DNA of 21,026 nucleotides from JAYRWN01 sp041917975 (GTDB lineage: Bacteria > Bacteroidota > Bacteroidia > Chitinophagales > Saprospiraceae): assembly GCA_041917975.1 (NCBI GenBank), contig JAYRWN010000336.1:1-21026 (forward strand), read 5' to 3'. How positions within the stretch are numbered: position 1 is the first letter of the stretch; every line of letters starts with the position of its first letter. Below are positions 7,558 to 14,606 of this stretch, piece after piece. The notes beneath the pieces are model-generated. The model had not been told where the DNA came from. It did not search any database and saw nothing but the letters and a program-made list of their open reading frames with translations. The translations under genes were made by a program, and so were the position numbers.

Positions 7558-7575
7558 TGTGAATAAATTAACATT

Positions 7576-7899
7576 ATGCCTAATAAAAGTCCAATATTGT
7601 TACCCAAACTTCAGCGTCTCCTGGCCGAACTGGGTGAAAATCTGAAGCTGGCCCGTTTGCGCCGGCGGCAAAGCAGTACCCTGATCGCTGAACGGGCCGG
7701 CATCAGCCGCAGTACCCTGGTCGCCATTGAGAAAGGGTCGGCCGGCGTGAGCATCGGTTTTTATCTCGCCGTACTGCATGTCCTGGGCCTGGAAAAAGAC
7801 CTCTTGCAGGTGGCTAAAGACGATGTGCTGGGGAGGAAGCTGCAGGATATTGGACTGGTGGTGAAAGAAAGGGCACCGAAAAAGAAAAAAAATGTCTAA
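7576..7899 (+). CDS. hipB: HipB-family antitoxin, XRE-type HTH regulator
   Basis: The 107-aa protein has an XRE helix-turn-helix (about 20-75, recognition region LIAERAGISRSTLVAIEKG, 36-54) and a lysine-rich C-terminal tail (KKKKNV). HipB proteins bind the kinase HipA, keep it inactive, and repress the operon. The gene overlaps hipA by 8 nt (ATGTCTAA), so the two are translationally coupled, which supports the pairing. Its codons are GC-rich like the core genes, in sharp contrast with the AT-rich hipA that follows. Confidence 0.85.
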   Translation: MPNKSPILLPKLQRLLAELGENLKLARLRRRQSSTLIAERAGISRSTLVAIEKGSAGVSIGFYLAVLHVLGLEKDLLQVAKDDVLGRKLQDIGLVVKERAPKKKKNV

Positions 7900-9160
7900 T
7901 CCAATTAAAAAGCGGGAAGTATTTGTGTTTGCCGATTGGGACGGATTGTCAGAAACTAAATTTCTGGGAGTTTTATATGCTGAATTAATTCGAGGTAAGG
8001 AAATTTTTTCTTTTCAATATAATGAAGATTGGTTAAGCACTAGTCAGGTTCAGTTATTGGATCCAGATCTAAATTTCTATCCCGGAATTCAATATCTAGC
8101 TGATGAGAAAAAGGCAAATTTTGGATTGTTTCTTGATTCTTCTCCTGATAGGTGGGGGAGAATATTAATGCGTAGACGTGAAGCCGTACTAGCAAGAATT
8201 GAACAGAGATCTGAAAAAAAGTTATTCGAACTAGATTACCTCTTAGGTGTATATGATGACTTTCGCATGGGAGGGCTTAGATTTAAATCCGCATTAAATG
8301 GGGAATATCTGAACAATTCTAAGATGACCGTTCCTCCCTGGACATCATTACCAGAATTAGCTCAAATTAGTTTGAAATTAGAGGAAGATGAAGATTATAA
8401 TGATCAGGAATATTTAAATTGGTTGAATACATTAATTGCACCAGGTTCTTCTATCGGGGGAGCCAGACCTAAGGCTAATATCTCTGATCAACAAGGGCAA
8501 TTATGGATCGCCAAATTTCCAAGTAAATCCGATCAAGAAAATATCGGGGCATGGGAAATGGTTGTTCATGAGTTAGCTCTATCAGCTGGTCTAAATGTTC
8601 CCCAAGCTAAAATGGTTAACTATGGCGGAAAGTTTGATATATATTTATCAAGAAGATTTGACAGGAATCCTTTAAAAAGAAGAATTCATTTTGCTTCAGC
8701 AATGACCTTGTTGGGCCACATTGATGGGGAGAACCATCAGCAGGGTGTTTCCTATCTCGAAATAGCTGAATTTATTCAGCAACATGGCACAAATGTCCTT
8801 CACGATTTAGAAGAATTGTGGCGTAGAATAGCATTTAATATTTGTGTATCAAATACAGATGATCATTTGAGGAATCATGGATTTATATTTAAAGATAATG
8901 GATGGATTTTATCACCGGCATATGACCTAAATCCAAATGAATCCAGTCATGGTTTGAGTTTAAATATTTCTGAAAATGATAATTCTCTTAGCCTTGACCT
9001 TGTAATGGAAGTTGGCCAGTATTTTAGAATAAATGAAAAGTTAGCTAAAGAAATAATTCAAAGAATTAAAGACGTAGTTAAAAATTGGAGGAAGTATGCA
9101 TTGAAATATAATATTCCCAAAAATGAAATAGAGCTTAAAGCAAATGCTTTTATGGCTTAA
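7892..9160 (+). CDS. hipA: HipA-family serine/threonine kinase toxin
   Basis: HipA kinases phosphorylate translation factors (glutamyl-tRNA synthetase in E. coli) and induce growth arrest. The 422-aa length fits a full HipA with the N-terminal subdomain (about 10-145) fused to the kinase domain, not a split HipS/HipT. Visible motifs are the Gly-rich loop GSSIGGARPK (185-194), where Ser187 aligns with the autophosphorylated Ser150 of E. coli HipA; the catalytic loop NTDDHLRNHG (321-330); and the metal-binding SPAYDLNP (341-348). All catalytic residues appear intact, so the toxin should be active. The start overlaps the hipB stop. The gene is much more AT-rich than hipB and than the oxidoreductase gene after it, a sign of separate origin. 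The actual target is unknown. Confidence 0.9.
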   Translation: MSNPIKKREVFVFADWDGLSETKFLGVLYAELIRGKEIFSFQYNEDWLSTSQVQLLDPDLNFYPGIQYLADEKKANFGLFLDSSPDRWGRILMRRREAVLARIEQRSEKKLFELDYLLGVYDDFRMGGLRFKSALNGEYLNNSKMTVPPWTSLPELAQISLKLEEDEDYNDQEYLNWLNTLIAPGSSIGGARPKANISDQQGQLWIAKFPSKSDQENIGAWEMVVHELALSAGLNVPQAKMVNYGGKFDIYLSRRFDRNPLKRRIHFASAMTLLGHIDGENHQQGVSYLEIAEFIQQHGTNVLHDLEELWRRIAFNICVSNTDDHLRNHGFIFKDNGWILSPAYDLNPNESSHGLSLNISENDNSLSLDLVMEVGQYFRINEKLAKEIIQRIKDVVKNWRKYALKYNIPKNEIELKANAFMA

Positions 9161-9248
9161 ATATTTTCATGAAAATTTATAGAAATAAATTAATAATTAC
9201 TGCCTAAATGTGGAGTAAATAGGATATATTTTTTAACAACATCATTTC

Positions 9249-10589
9249 CTACACCACCGGCCAGCTCCACGGTTTGCGGTATTCCGGCACGATCATGGCA
9301 TTTGCCGCCGGATTATTGGTAAACGTTTTTGCGGACTCGTCCCACTGCAAATGATACGACCCGCTGCGCAGGGCCACGTTGGCCATGTGGGCGGTGACGG
9401 CGGCGGCGCGCCCGATCTCGACGGGGCAGGCCGGTTCCTGGCGGCTTTTGATGCAGGCGATGAAGTTGGCGGCGTGTTCGGGATGACCGTGCTGGCCGGT
9501 GCGCGGTTCGAATTTTTCCATTTTTTCTTTTTTGGCGGTGTCGTCCCATTCCGGATAGACTTCCCATTTGGAGCGGTCGGCTACCAGGGTGCCGTTTTCG
9601 CCGATGAAGGCTACGCCATAGCTACGCCCATAGGGTCCCACCTGTTTGCCGGCATTATGTTCCCATTGCACCACATAGTCGCCAAAAGTAAACACGGCGG
9701 TGAGGAGGTCGTGCGTCTCGCGGGAGCGCTCGGGCAGGTCGTACTGCCGGCCCTGGGCCACCACCGAGTCCGGAGGTACGGCCAGGTCTTTGGCCCACAG
9801 GCCCATGTCCAGCAGGTGGACGCCCCAGTCGGTGATCAGCCCTCCGCCATAATCCCAGAAAAAGCGCCACGAGCCGTGAAAGCGGGCGGGATTAAACGGA
9901 CGGGCGGGGGCCGGGCCTAAAAACAGGTCGTAATCCACGCCGGCCGGCGCCGGGGCATCAGGCTGACGCAGCGGCCCCAGACCATAGTTGAAGTTGCCCC
10001 AGATATCTGCTTTCTGCACCCGGCCCAGCTTGCCGCTGCGCAAATAGTCCATCACGTCCAGCCAGGTCTCGCTGCTGCGCTGTTGCTGGCCCACCTGGAC
10101 GATGCGCCGGTAACGGTGGGTGGCGCGCACCATCAGTTCGCACTCGCCGATGCTGTTAGCCAGCGGTTTTTCTACGTAGACATCTTTGCCGGCCTGGCAG
10201 GCGTATACGGTGGGCAGACAGTGCCAGTGGTCCGGCGTACCGATGATGACAGCGTCAATGGCCTTATCTTCGAGTAAGCGGCGGAAATCGCCGTACCTGG
10301 CCGGTTTTTTGCTGGTGGTGGTTTCCAGTTCTGCGGCTCGTTTGTTCAGGACGTTGGCGTCGATGTCGCAGAGGGCCAGGCAATTTACCCCCGGCACGCG
10401 CAGGTGGTTTTGCAGCACATGGAAGCCGCGGTTGTTACAACCGATGAGGCCTACGTTCACCTGATCGCTGGGCGGGGTGCGCCGCGGCCGGGCAGTTAAA
10501 AATGATGGCACAGCGGCGCTGAGGGTTACACTGCCGGCGGCCTGAGCAGCCGAACGCAGAAAATGACGGCGTGATGAAGACATAATCAT
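9249..10589 (-). CDS. Gfo/Idh/MocA family oxidoreductase with Tat signal
   Basis: This 446-aa protein is an NAD(P)-dependent oxidoreductase of the Gfo/Idh/MocA family, usually acting on sugars, sugar acids or inositols. The N-terminus carries a twin-arginine signal (SRRHFLR, 6-12, then an Ala-rich hydrophobic stretch), so it is probably exported folded, with bound cofactor, to the periplasm. The Rossmann motif GLIGCNNRG (47-55), the cofactor-site EKPL (140-143) and DWGVHLLD (254-261, putative catalytic His258) are intact. A second ATG at 10583 gives nearly the same protein. It stands alone; no transporter or sugar-degradation gene is next to it, so the substrate cannot be inferred. Base composition is GC-rich, unlike hipA. 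Confidence 0.9.
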   Translation of the reverse strand: MIMSSSRRHFLRSAAQAAGSVTLSAAVPSFLTARPRRTPPSDQVNVGLIGCNNRGFHVLQNHLRVPGVNCLALCDIDANVLNKRAAELETTTSKKPARYGDFRRLLEDKAIDAVIIGTPDHWHCLPTVYACQAGKDVYVEKPLANSIGECELMVRATHRYRRIVQVGQQQRSSETWLDVMDYLRSGKLGRVQKADIWGNFNYGLGPLRQPDAPAPAGVDYDLFLGPAPARPFNPARFHGSWRFFWDYGGGLITDWGVHLLDMGLWAKDLAVPPDSVVAQGRQYDLPERSRETHDLLTAVFTFGDYVVQWEHNAGKQVGPYGRSYGVAFIGENGTLVADRSKWEVYPEWDDTAKKEKMEKFEPRTGQHGHPEHAANFIACIKSRQEPACPVEIGRAAAVTAHMANVALRSGSYHLQWDESAKTFTNNPAANAMIVPEYRKPWSWPVV

Positions 10590-10642
10590 AAAATTTGTTG
10601 GATAAATACCGGAATGAAATATACAGGTAAAATGTCGAAATG

Positions 10643-10725
10643 AACCATCCGGACCAGTTAAAAGTGCACAGAGGGTAAATCAGTTATCGGGAAGTGGCTT
10701 GAGGGTAAAATCTTCCGGATGGGTT
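10643..10725. repeat. Imperfect inverted repeat between divergent genes
   Basis: AACCATCCGGA (10643-10653) and TCCGGATGGGTT (10714-10725) are inverted copies apart from one extra G, about 60 nt apart, in the 278-nt spacer between the oxidoreductase and CHRD genes. This could be a loop-type operator or chance. No promoter with a good -33/-7 pair was recognised in the spacer. Confidence 0.35.
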
Positions 10726-10867
10726 ATTACCTCCAATGTTCAGCATTTTTTTTAGGCATTGAGTAAAAAGTATAGCCGCCTGATAATACGCTGAGATTTA
10801 GATGTGTAATTCTCGATGGTCGGTAAATTATTTATATTTTGTGGGGAATATCAAATTTTTTAACCCA

Positions 10868-11515
10868 ATGACCAGTAATTTACACTTCCGGCAGGGTATG
10901 GCGCTCTTGACTCTGATCAGTCTCTTGTCGATGTATTTAGAGCCATTAAACGCCCAGATTAAAATCTATACCGGTACGCTGTCCGGTCTCAACGAAGTTC
11001 CGCCGGTCATGACCCCTGGTACCGGTCAGGTTACGCTCACCCTGAATACCGCGGCGCAGACCATGCGCATACAGGTTACGTTCACCAATCTCGGCAGCAC
11101 TACGACCATGGCTCATGTTCATTGTTGTGCACTTCCAGGTAATAATGGCGGAGTGGCCACCATGTTGCCATCCCTAAGTAGTTTTCCGGTGGGGGTCACC
11201 AGCGGCTCTCTGGACCAGACTTTAAACCTGTTAGATGTCATGAGTTATAGTGGGACTTTTTTAACCAATCATGGCGGAACGGCAGCCGGAGCATCGGCAG
11301 CTTTGGAGGCTGGTCTGGACGCCGGGCAGGCTTATTTTAATATCCACACACAAAATAATGCCGGTGGCGAAATCCGGGCCAATCTGCAGCTCCTGCCTGC
11401 AGCGGCTATTCCCACCTTGTCCACCTGGGGCTTGCTGGCTTTAATCATGTTATTGCTGATCACCGGCCTGAGCATTCTTAAATACAGGGCGCAGGCGGTG
11501 GTGTTCCTAAAATGA
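10868..11515 (+). CDS. CHRD-domain protein with IPTL-type C-terminal sorting tail
   Basis: The protein is exported and carries one CHRD (chordin-like) domain, a beta-rich module of unknown function. From the ATG at 10868 it has 215 residues: signal peptide (MALLTLISLLSMYLEPLNAQ), then the CHRD domain with typical phrases LSGLNEVPPV, MAHVHCC and FNIHTQNNAGGEIRANL, then a C-terminal tail IPTLSTWG, a hydrophobic helix (LLALIMLLLITGLSIL) and basic residues. That tail matches the IPTL-CTERM pattern (IPTLSxWG plus helix plus basic end), thought to be handled by exosortase/archaeosortase-type enzymes. No exosortase gene is in the window. An in-frame ATG at 10802 would add 22 residues before the signal peptide and is less likely. 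It is a single gene with no obvious partner. Confidence 0.82.
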   Translation: MTSNLHFRQGMALLTLISLLSMYLEPLNAQIKIYTGTLSGLNEVPPVMTPGTGQVTLTLNTAAQTMRIQVTFTNLGSTTTMAHVHCCALPGNNGGVATMLPSLSSFPVGVTSGSLDQTLNLLDVMSYSGTFLTNHGGTAAGASAALEAGLDAGQAYFNIHTQNNAGGEIRANLQLLPAAAIPTLSTWGLLALIMLLLITGLSILKYRAQAVVFLK

Positions 11516-11846
11516 GCTTTAAATTCGACTTAAAAATACTCCAGGAATTCACGGCTCTTTGGGCCAATTTGGCGAGAGTCGAAGGTATCTCAGTCTGCTT
11601 TTTAGTGGAAAAAATTTAGCTTATTTAGTTTTTAGTGGAAAATATTTTGCATTAACGGTCATTTAGTGGAAAAAATTTAACAATTCCATAGTTACCCTGG
11701 TAAGCTGATAGGGAAAAATTGACTAGCGCCTTCCAGCCTGGTTGAAATCATTTTTGAAAAACTCTGTTTGACAGAGGCCGTTTGGTTAAGTGGGGTCAAG
11801 GACGCGGTAATTTTTCTCTGTCCTTTATGAATAGTGATTTTTTCGT
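11516..11846. other. Gene-free AT-rich spacer with direct repeats
   Basis: No coding frame is supported; the 60-codon minus-strand frame at 11692-11874 runs from the tRNA terminator into spacer sequence and looks random. The left part can fold (TTCGACT at 11524-11530 with AGTCGAA at 11577-11583). The middle holds three direct repeats listed separately. Confidence 0.55.
11601..11680. repeat. Three direct repeats of TTTAGTGGAAAA(A/T)ATTT
   Basis: Copies begin at 11601 (TTTAGTGGAAAAAATTTA), 11631 (TTTAGTGGAAAATATTTT) and 11662 (TTTAGTGGAAAAAATTTA), with spacing of 30 and 31 bp, about three helical turns. Regular spacing suggests protein-binding sites: the end of an IS21-like element, which carries repeated transposase sites, or iteron-like operators. 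No transposase is nearby. Confidence 0.6.
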
Positions 11847-11878
11847 AAAAAAAAACCCGACGAAGTGACTTCATCGGG
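11847..11878 (-). terminator. Rho-independent terminator of tRNA-Asp
   Basis: On the minus strand, CCCGATGAAG pairs with CTTCGTCGGG with one mismatch around a 3-nt loop, followed by a run of nine T. It starts 5 nt after the tRNA 3' end. Confidence 0.88.
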
Positions 11879-11883
11879 CTTTG

Positions 11884-11957
11884 CGGTCTGGACGGGGCTC
11901 GAACCCGCGACCTCCGGCGTGACAGGCCGGCATTCTAACCAACTGAACTACCAGACC
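11884..11957 (-). tRNA. tRNA-Asp (anticodon GTC)
   Basis: The minus strand from 11957 folds as a complete cloverleaf: acceptor stem GGTCTGG/CCAGACC with discriminator G, D arm with AGTTGGTTAG, anticodon loop CTGTCAC giving anticodon GTC (Asp), and T arm with GGTTCGAGCCC. The 3' CCA is not encoded (GCAAAG follows), so it must be added by the CCA-adding enzyme. The gene has its own promoter and terminator and is divergent from accA. Confidence 0.96.
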
Positions 11958-11977
11958 GTACCCTTGAAAAGGGATGG

Positions 11978-12009
11978 CAAAAATAAGCGGCTTCTGTCAA
12001 TAATGCAAG
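11978..12009 (-). promoter_or_regulatory. Predicted tRNA-Asp promoter
   Basis: Read on the minus strand: CTTG, 20-nt spacer, TATTTTTG (exact TAnnTTTG). It would start transcription a few bases before the tRNA 5' end at 11957, the expected geometry for a tRNA gene. Confidence 0.62.
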
Positions 12010-12021
12010 ACCAAACCTCAA

Positions 12022-12039
12022 ATTTTCAAAATTGAAAAT
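12022..12039. promoter_or_regulatory. Dyad ATTTTCAA-AA-TTGAAAAT upstream of accA
   Basis: A perfect 8+2+8 inverted repeat about 60 nt before the accA start and near the divergent tRNA promoter. Size and symmetry are those of a dimeric repressor site, but AT-rich sequence makes chance possible. Confidence 0.28.
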
Positions 12040-12098
12040 ATTTCTTTTCGGAATGTGTGCATATTTATACCTTCGCTCTCTGTCTTAAACTGACCTGA

Positions 12099-13106
12099 AT
12101 GGTATTTCTGGAATTCGAAAAACCCCTGGAGGTGCTTTATGACCAACTTGAAAAGATCAAACAAGTGGGAGAAGAAGGGGGTTTGGATGTATCCGGGACC
12201 ATCACCGAACTGGAAAATAAGATCAAACTTACCAGAAAAGACCTCTACAATAATCTTACCGGCTGGCAACGGGTGCAAATTGCCCGCCATCCGGAGCGGC
12301 CGTACACCCTCTTTTACGTCAGTCAGATTTGTAAAAAATTCCTTGAGCTGCATGGCGACCGTCATTTTGGTGATGATAAGGCTATCGTGAGCGGCTTAGC
12401 CAAAATAAATGGTGACACCATTGTGCTCATCGGCCACCAAAAGGGCATCAACACCAAAATGCGGCAATATCGCAATTTTGGCATGGCCAGCCCGGAGGGT
12501 TATCGCAAGGCCCTGCGGCTGATGAAAATGGCTGAAAAGTTTGGTTTTCCGGTGGTGACCTTTATCGATACCCCGGGCGCTTTTCCCGGTATCGAAGCGG
12601 AGGAACGGGGACAGGCAGAAGCCATAGCCCGGAACATCTTTGAGATGGTTCAGCTCAGGGTGCCGGTCATCTGTTATGTCCTGGGCGATGGCGCTTCAGG
12701 AGGAGCTTTGGGTATAGGCGTAGGGGATAAAGTGTTTATGTTGGAACATACCTGGTACACGGTGATATCTCCGGAATCTTGTTCCTCCATCTTATGGCGG
12801 AGTTGGGATTATAAGGAGCAGGCTGCGGAAGCCCTCAAGCTAACCTCCGAACATATGCTGGATTTTGGACTGATCGACGGGATAGTAAAAGAACCCCTGG
12901 GCGGGGCACATTTTGATCCGGAAAGCATGGCCAAAACCCTGAAGAAACATATTAAAAAGGAGTTAGCAGCGTTAAAAGATATGGATCCGGATGACCGGAT
13001 TAATAAACGCATTGAAAAGTATAGCAGCATGGGCCGCTTTAAAGTAGGCAATGAACCTAATCATCAGGGTATTAGGCCAATCCCATCAACCAGCGAAGAG
13101 GAATAG
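12099..13106 (+). CDS. accA: Acetyl-CoA carboxylase carboxyltransferase subunit alpha
   Basis: AccA, with AccD, moves the carboxyl group from carboxybiotin on AccB to acetyl-CoA, giving malonyl-CoA for fatty acid synthesis in the cytoplasm. The 335-aa length is close to the usual 315-320, with a somewhat longer C-terminus. Clear family blocks are ARHPERPYT (62-70), LHGDRHFGDD (84-93), FGMASPEGYRKA (127-138), DTPGAFPG (157-164), the oxyanion-type GDGASGGALG (196-205) and SPESCSSILW (224-233). The start at 12099 is followed by the normal N-terminal helix (LEFEKPLEVLYDQLEKI). accA is the first gene of an operon: the next start is 10 nt after its stop. No biotin-carboxylase or accD gene is in the window. 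Confidence 0.96.
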   Translation: MVFLEFEKPLEVLYDQLEKIKQVGEEGGLDVSGTITELENKIKLTRKDLYNNLTGWQRVQIARHPERPYTLFYVSQICKKFLELHGDRHFGDDKAIVSGLAKINGDTIVLIGHQKGINTKMRQYRNFGMASPEGYRKALRLMKMAEKFGFPVVTFIDTPGAFPGIEAEERGQAEAIARNIFEMVQLRVPVICYVLGDGASGGALGIGVGDKVFMLEHTWYTVISPESCSSILWRSWDYKEQAAEALKLTSEHMLDFGLIDGIVKEPLGGAHFDPESMAKTLKKHIKKELAALKDMDPDDRINKRIEKYSSMGRFKVGNEPNHQGIRPIPSTSEEE

Positions 13107-13116
13107 GTATGCTGAC

Positions 13117-13647
13117 ATGACGTGGCTAGAAAAAATCAAACTCAACTTATTCATCAGGGCAACCCATCATCAGTTGGCGCTGACTAGTACACCGGATTTA
13201 TCCGCTTTTAAAAAAACCAATATCGCCATCTTATTTAATGGGACGAATCCTCAGGATCGACATACAGCAGATAAACTGGTTCAGGAGTTACGAGACAATG
13301 GACACAATGTTTCGGTATTGGGGTATGTGGATACTTATGCGGAAGCGGTGAGTTATTCGTTTAAACACTTTTATCGCAAAAACCTGAATTGGTATTACCT
13401 CCCCACCCATGATGATATCGAAAGTTTCCTGCGTTTGCCCTACCACATCTTAATTAATTTGGCCCCTGCCGATCTTTGGCCGATGCATTATATCGCCGCC
13501 AGGGCGCAGGCCAGGTTTAAAATAGGCCCGTATTGCCATCACTTAAAAATTTATCAGTTGATGTTAAGTGACCAAAATGAGTTAGATTTGAACGATACCA
13601 TTGCCCAGATTAAAAAATTATTAAGTACCATCCAATATCATGGATAA
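13117..13647 (+). CDS. DUF6913-like conserved protein
   Basis: This 176-aa soluble protein lies between accA and dapA and overlaps the dapA start by 8 nt (ATGGATAA), so it is co-translated with dapA. The ATG at 13117, 10 nt after the accA stop, is chosen; the longer frame from 13051 would run through the accA end. It has an N-terminal basic helix (WLEKIKLNLFIRA), a central alpha/beta part starting with KTNIAILFNGT, and HILINLAPADLWPMHYIAARAQARFKIGPY, which suggests a small Rossmann-like fold. I associate this pattern and the place beside dapA with the Bacteroidota family DUF6913, from memory and not by search. No catalytic motif or signal peptide is seen. Function unknown. Confidence 0.72.
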   Translation: MTWLEKIKLNLFIRATHHQLALTSTPDLSAFKKTNIAILFNGTNPQDRHTADKLVQELRDNGHNVSVLGYVDTYAEAVSYSFKHFYRKNLNWYYLPTHDDIESFLRLPYHILINLAPADLWPMHYIAARAQARFKIGPYCHHLKIYQLMLSDQNELDLNDTIAQIKKLLSTIQYHG

Positions 13648-14539
13648 GCACCATGCATTTGCCGGCACCGGCGTAGCCTTGGTTACTCCCTTTAAACAAG
13701 GTCTTCCGGATATGCAGGCTTTGGTCAAAATGATCGAATACGTCTTACAGGGCGGAGTAGATTATATTGTTTCCCTTGGCTCTACGGGCGAAGCGGCCAC
13801 GTTATCCGAAGCAGAAATGCAGGAATTAGTCACTTTTACGGTGGCTCAGGTCAATGGGCGCGTACCGGTCGTGGCCGGTTGTTTTGGATTTAATGACACT
13901 GCCCGCATGCTCAGTTGGGTGGATCGCTTTAATTTTGAGGGTGTCAGCGCTATATTATCTGCCAGTCCGGCGTATGTTAAACCGTCTCAGGAAGGTATTT
14001 TTCAGCATTACCAGGCGCTGAATGCCGCTTCACCAGTGCCCATCATTCTATATAATGTTCCCGGACGCACCGGATCAAATCTGGCTCCTGCTACGATCCG
14101 TCGTCTGGCCCAAAACTGTTCGCGCATCGTGGCTATTAAAGAAGCATCGGCCAATTTTGACCAGATCAATGCTTTGACCAAACTTGTTCCAACTGGGTTT
14201 ACCGTGGTTTCCGGTGACGACCCTACGGCCCTTCCTTCTATGGCTTTGGGCATGCAAGGAGTTATCTCCGTTATCGCCAACGCCTTTCCGGCCACCTTTT
14301 CCACTATGACCCGCCTGGCCTTGCAGGGTAATTTTGCGGCCGCTCTGACTAAACACCGTCAGGTGCAGGATTTACACCCCTGGTTGTATGTAGAAGGAAA
14401 TCCTGTGGGCATCAAAGCTGCTTTACACATTCTGGACTTATGCTCAGCAGAGGTGCGTTTGCCGCTCAGTCCCCTGAGTTCAGAAAATTACCGTCATTTG
14501 GAAGCAGCTCTGCGTGCTGCCGGAAAGGACGATAAATAA
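13640..14539 (+). CDS. dapA: 4-hydroxy-tetrahydrodipicolinate synthase
   Basis: DapA condenses pyruvate with aspartate semialdehyde, the first committed step to diaminopimelate and lysine. The 299-aa protein is a class I aldolase TIM barrel with all expected residues: GSTGE (47-51, Thr49), SPAYVKPSQEG (109-119, Tyr112), YNVPGRT (138-144, Tyr138 and Arg143), and the Schiff-base lysine in VAIKEAS (Lys167). SGDDP (191-195) and the GVISV strand (207-211) are also typical. The start overlaps the upstream DUF6913-like gene by 8 nt. It is the last gene of the accA operon and converges with the membrane hydrolase gene 67 nt away; no clear terminator hairpin lies between them. Confidence 0.95.
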   Translation: MDKHHAFAGTGVALVTPFKQGLPDMQALVKMIEYVLQGGVDYIVSLGSTGEAATLSEAEMQELVTFTVAQVNGRVPVVAGCFGFNDTARMLSWVDRFNFEGVSAILSASPAYVKPSQEGIFQHYQALNAASPVPIILYNVPGRTGSNLAPATIRRLAQNCSRIVAIKEASANFDQINALTKLVPTGFTVVSGDDPTALPSMALGMQGVISVIANAFPATFSTMTRLALQGNFAAALTKHRQVQDLHPWLYVEGNPVGIKAALHILDLCSAEVRLPLSPLSSENYRHLEAALRAAGKDDK

Positions 14540-14606
14540 ATTGCAATAGCGTTAATATTTTTGGGGCCCTGGATGAGTTACCTGATCATAGTCATCGTTA
14601 CCGTTG

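Noticed and set aside
11692..11874. 60-codon minus-strand frame downstream of tRNA-Asp
   Set aside because: Its start lies inside the tRNA terminator hairpin and it has no domain; composition looks like random spacer.
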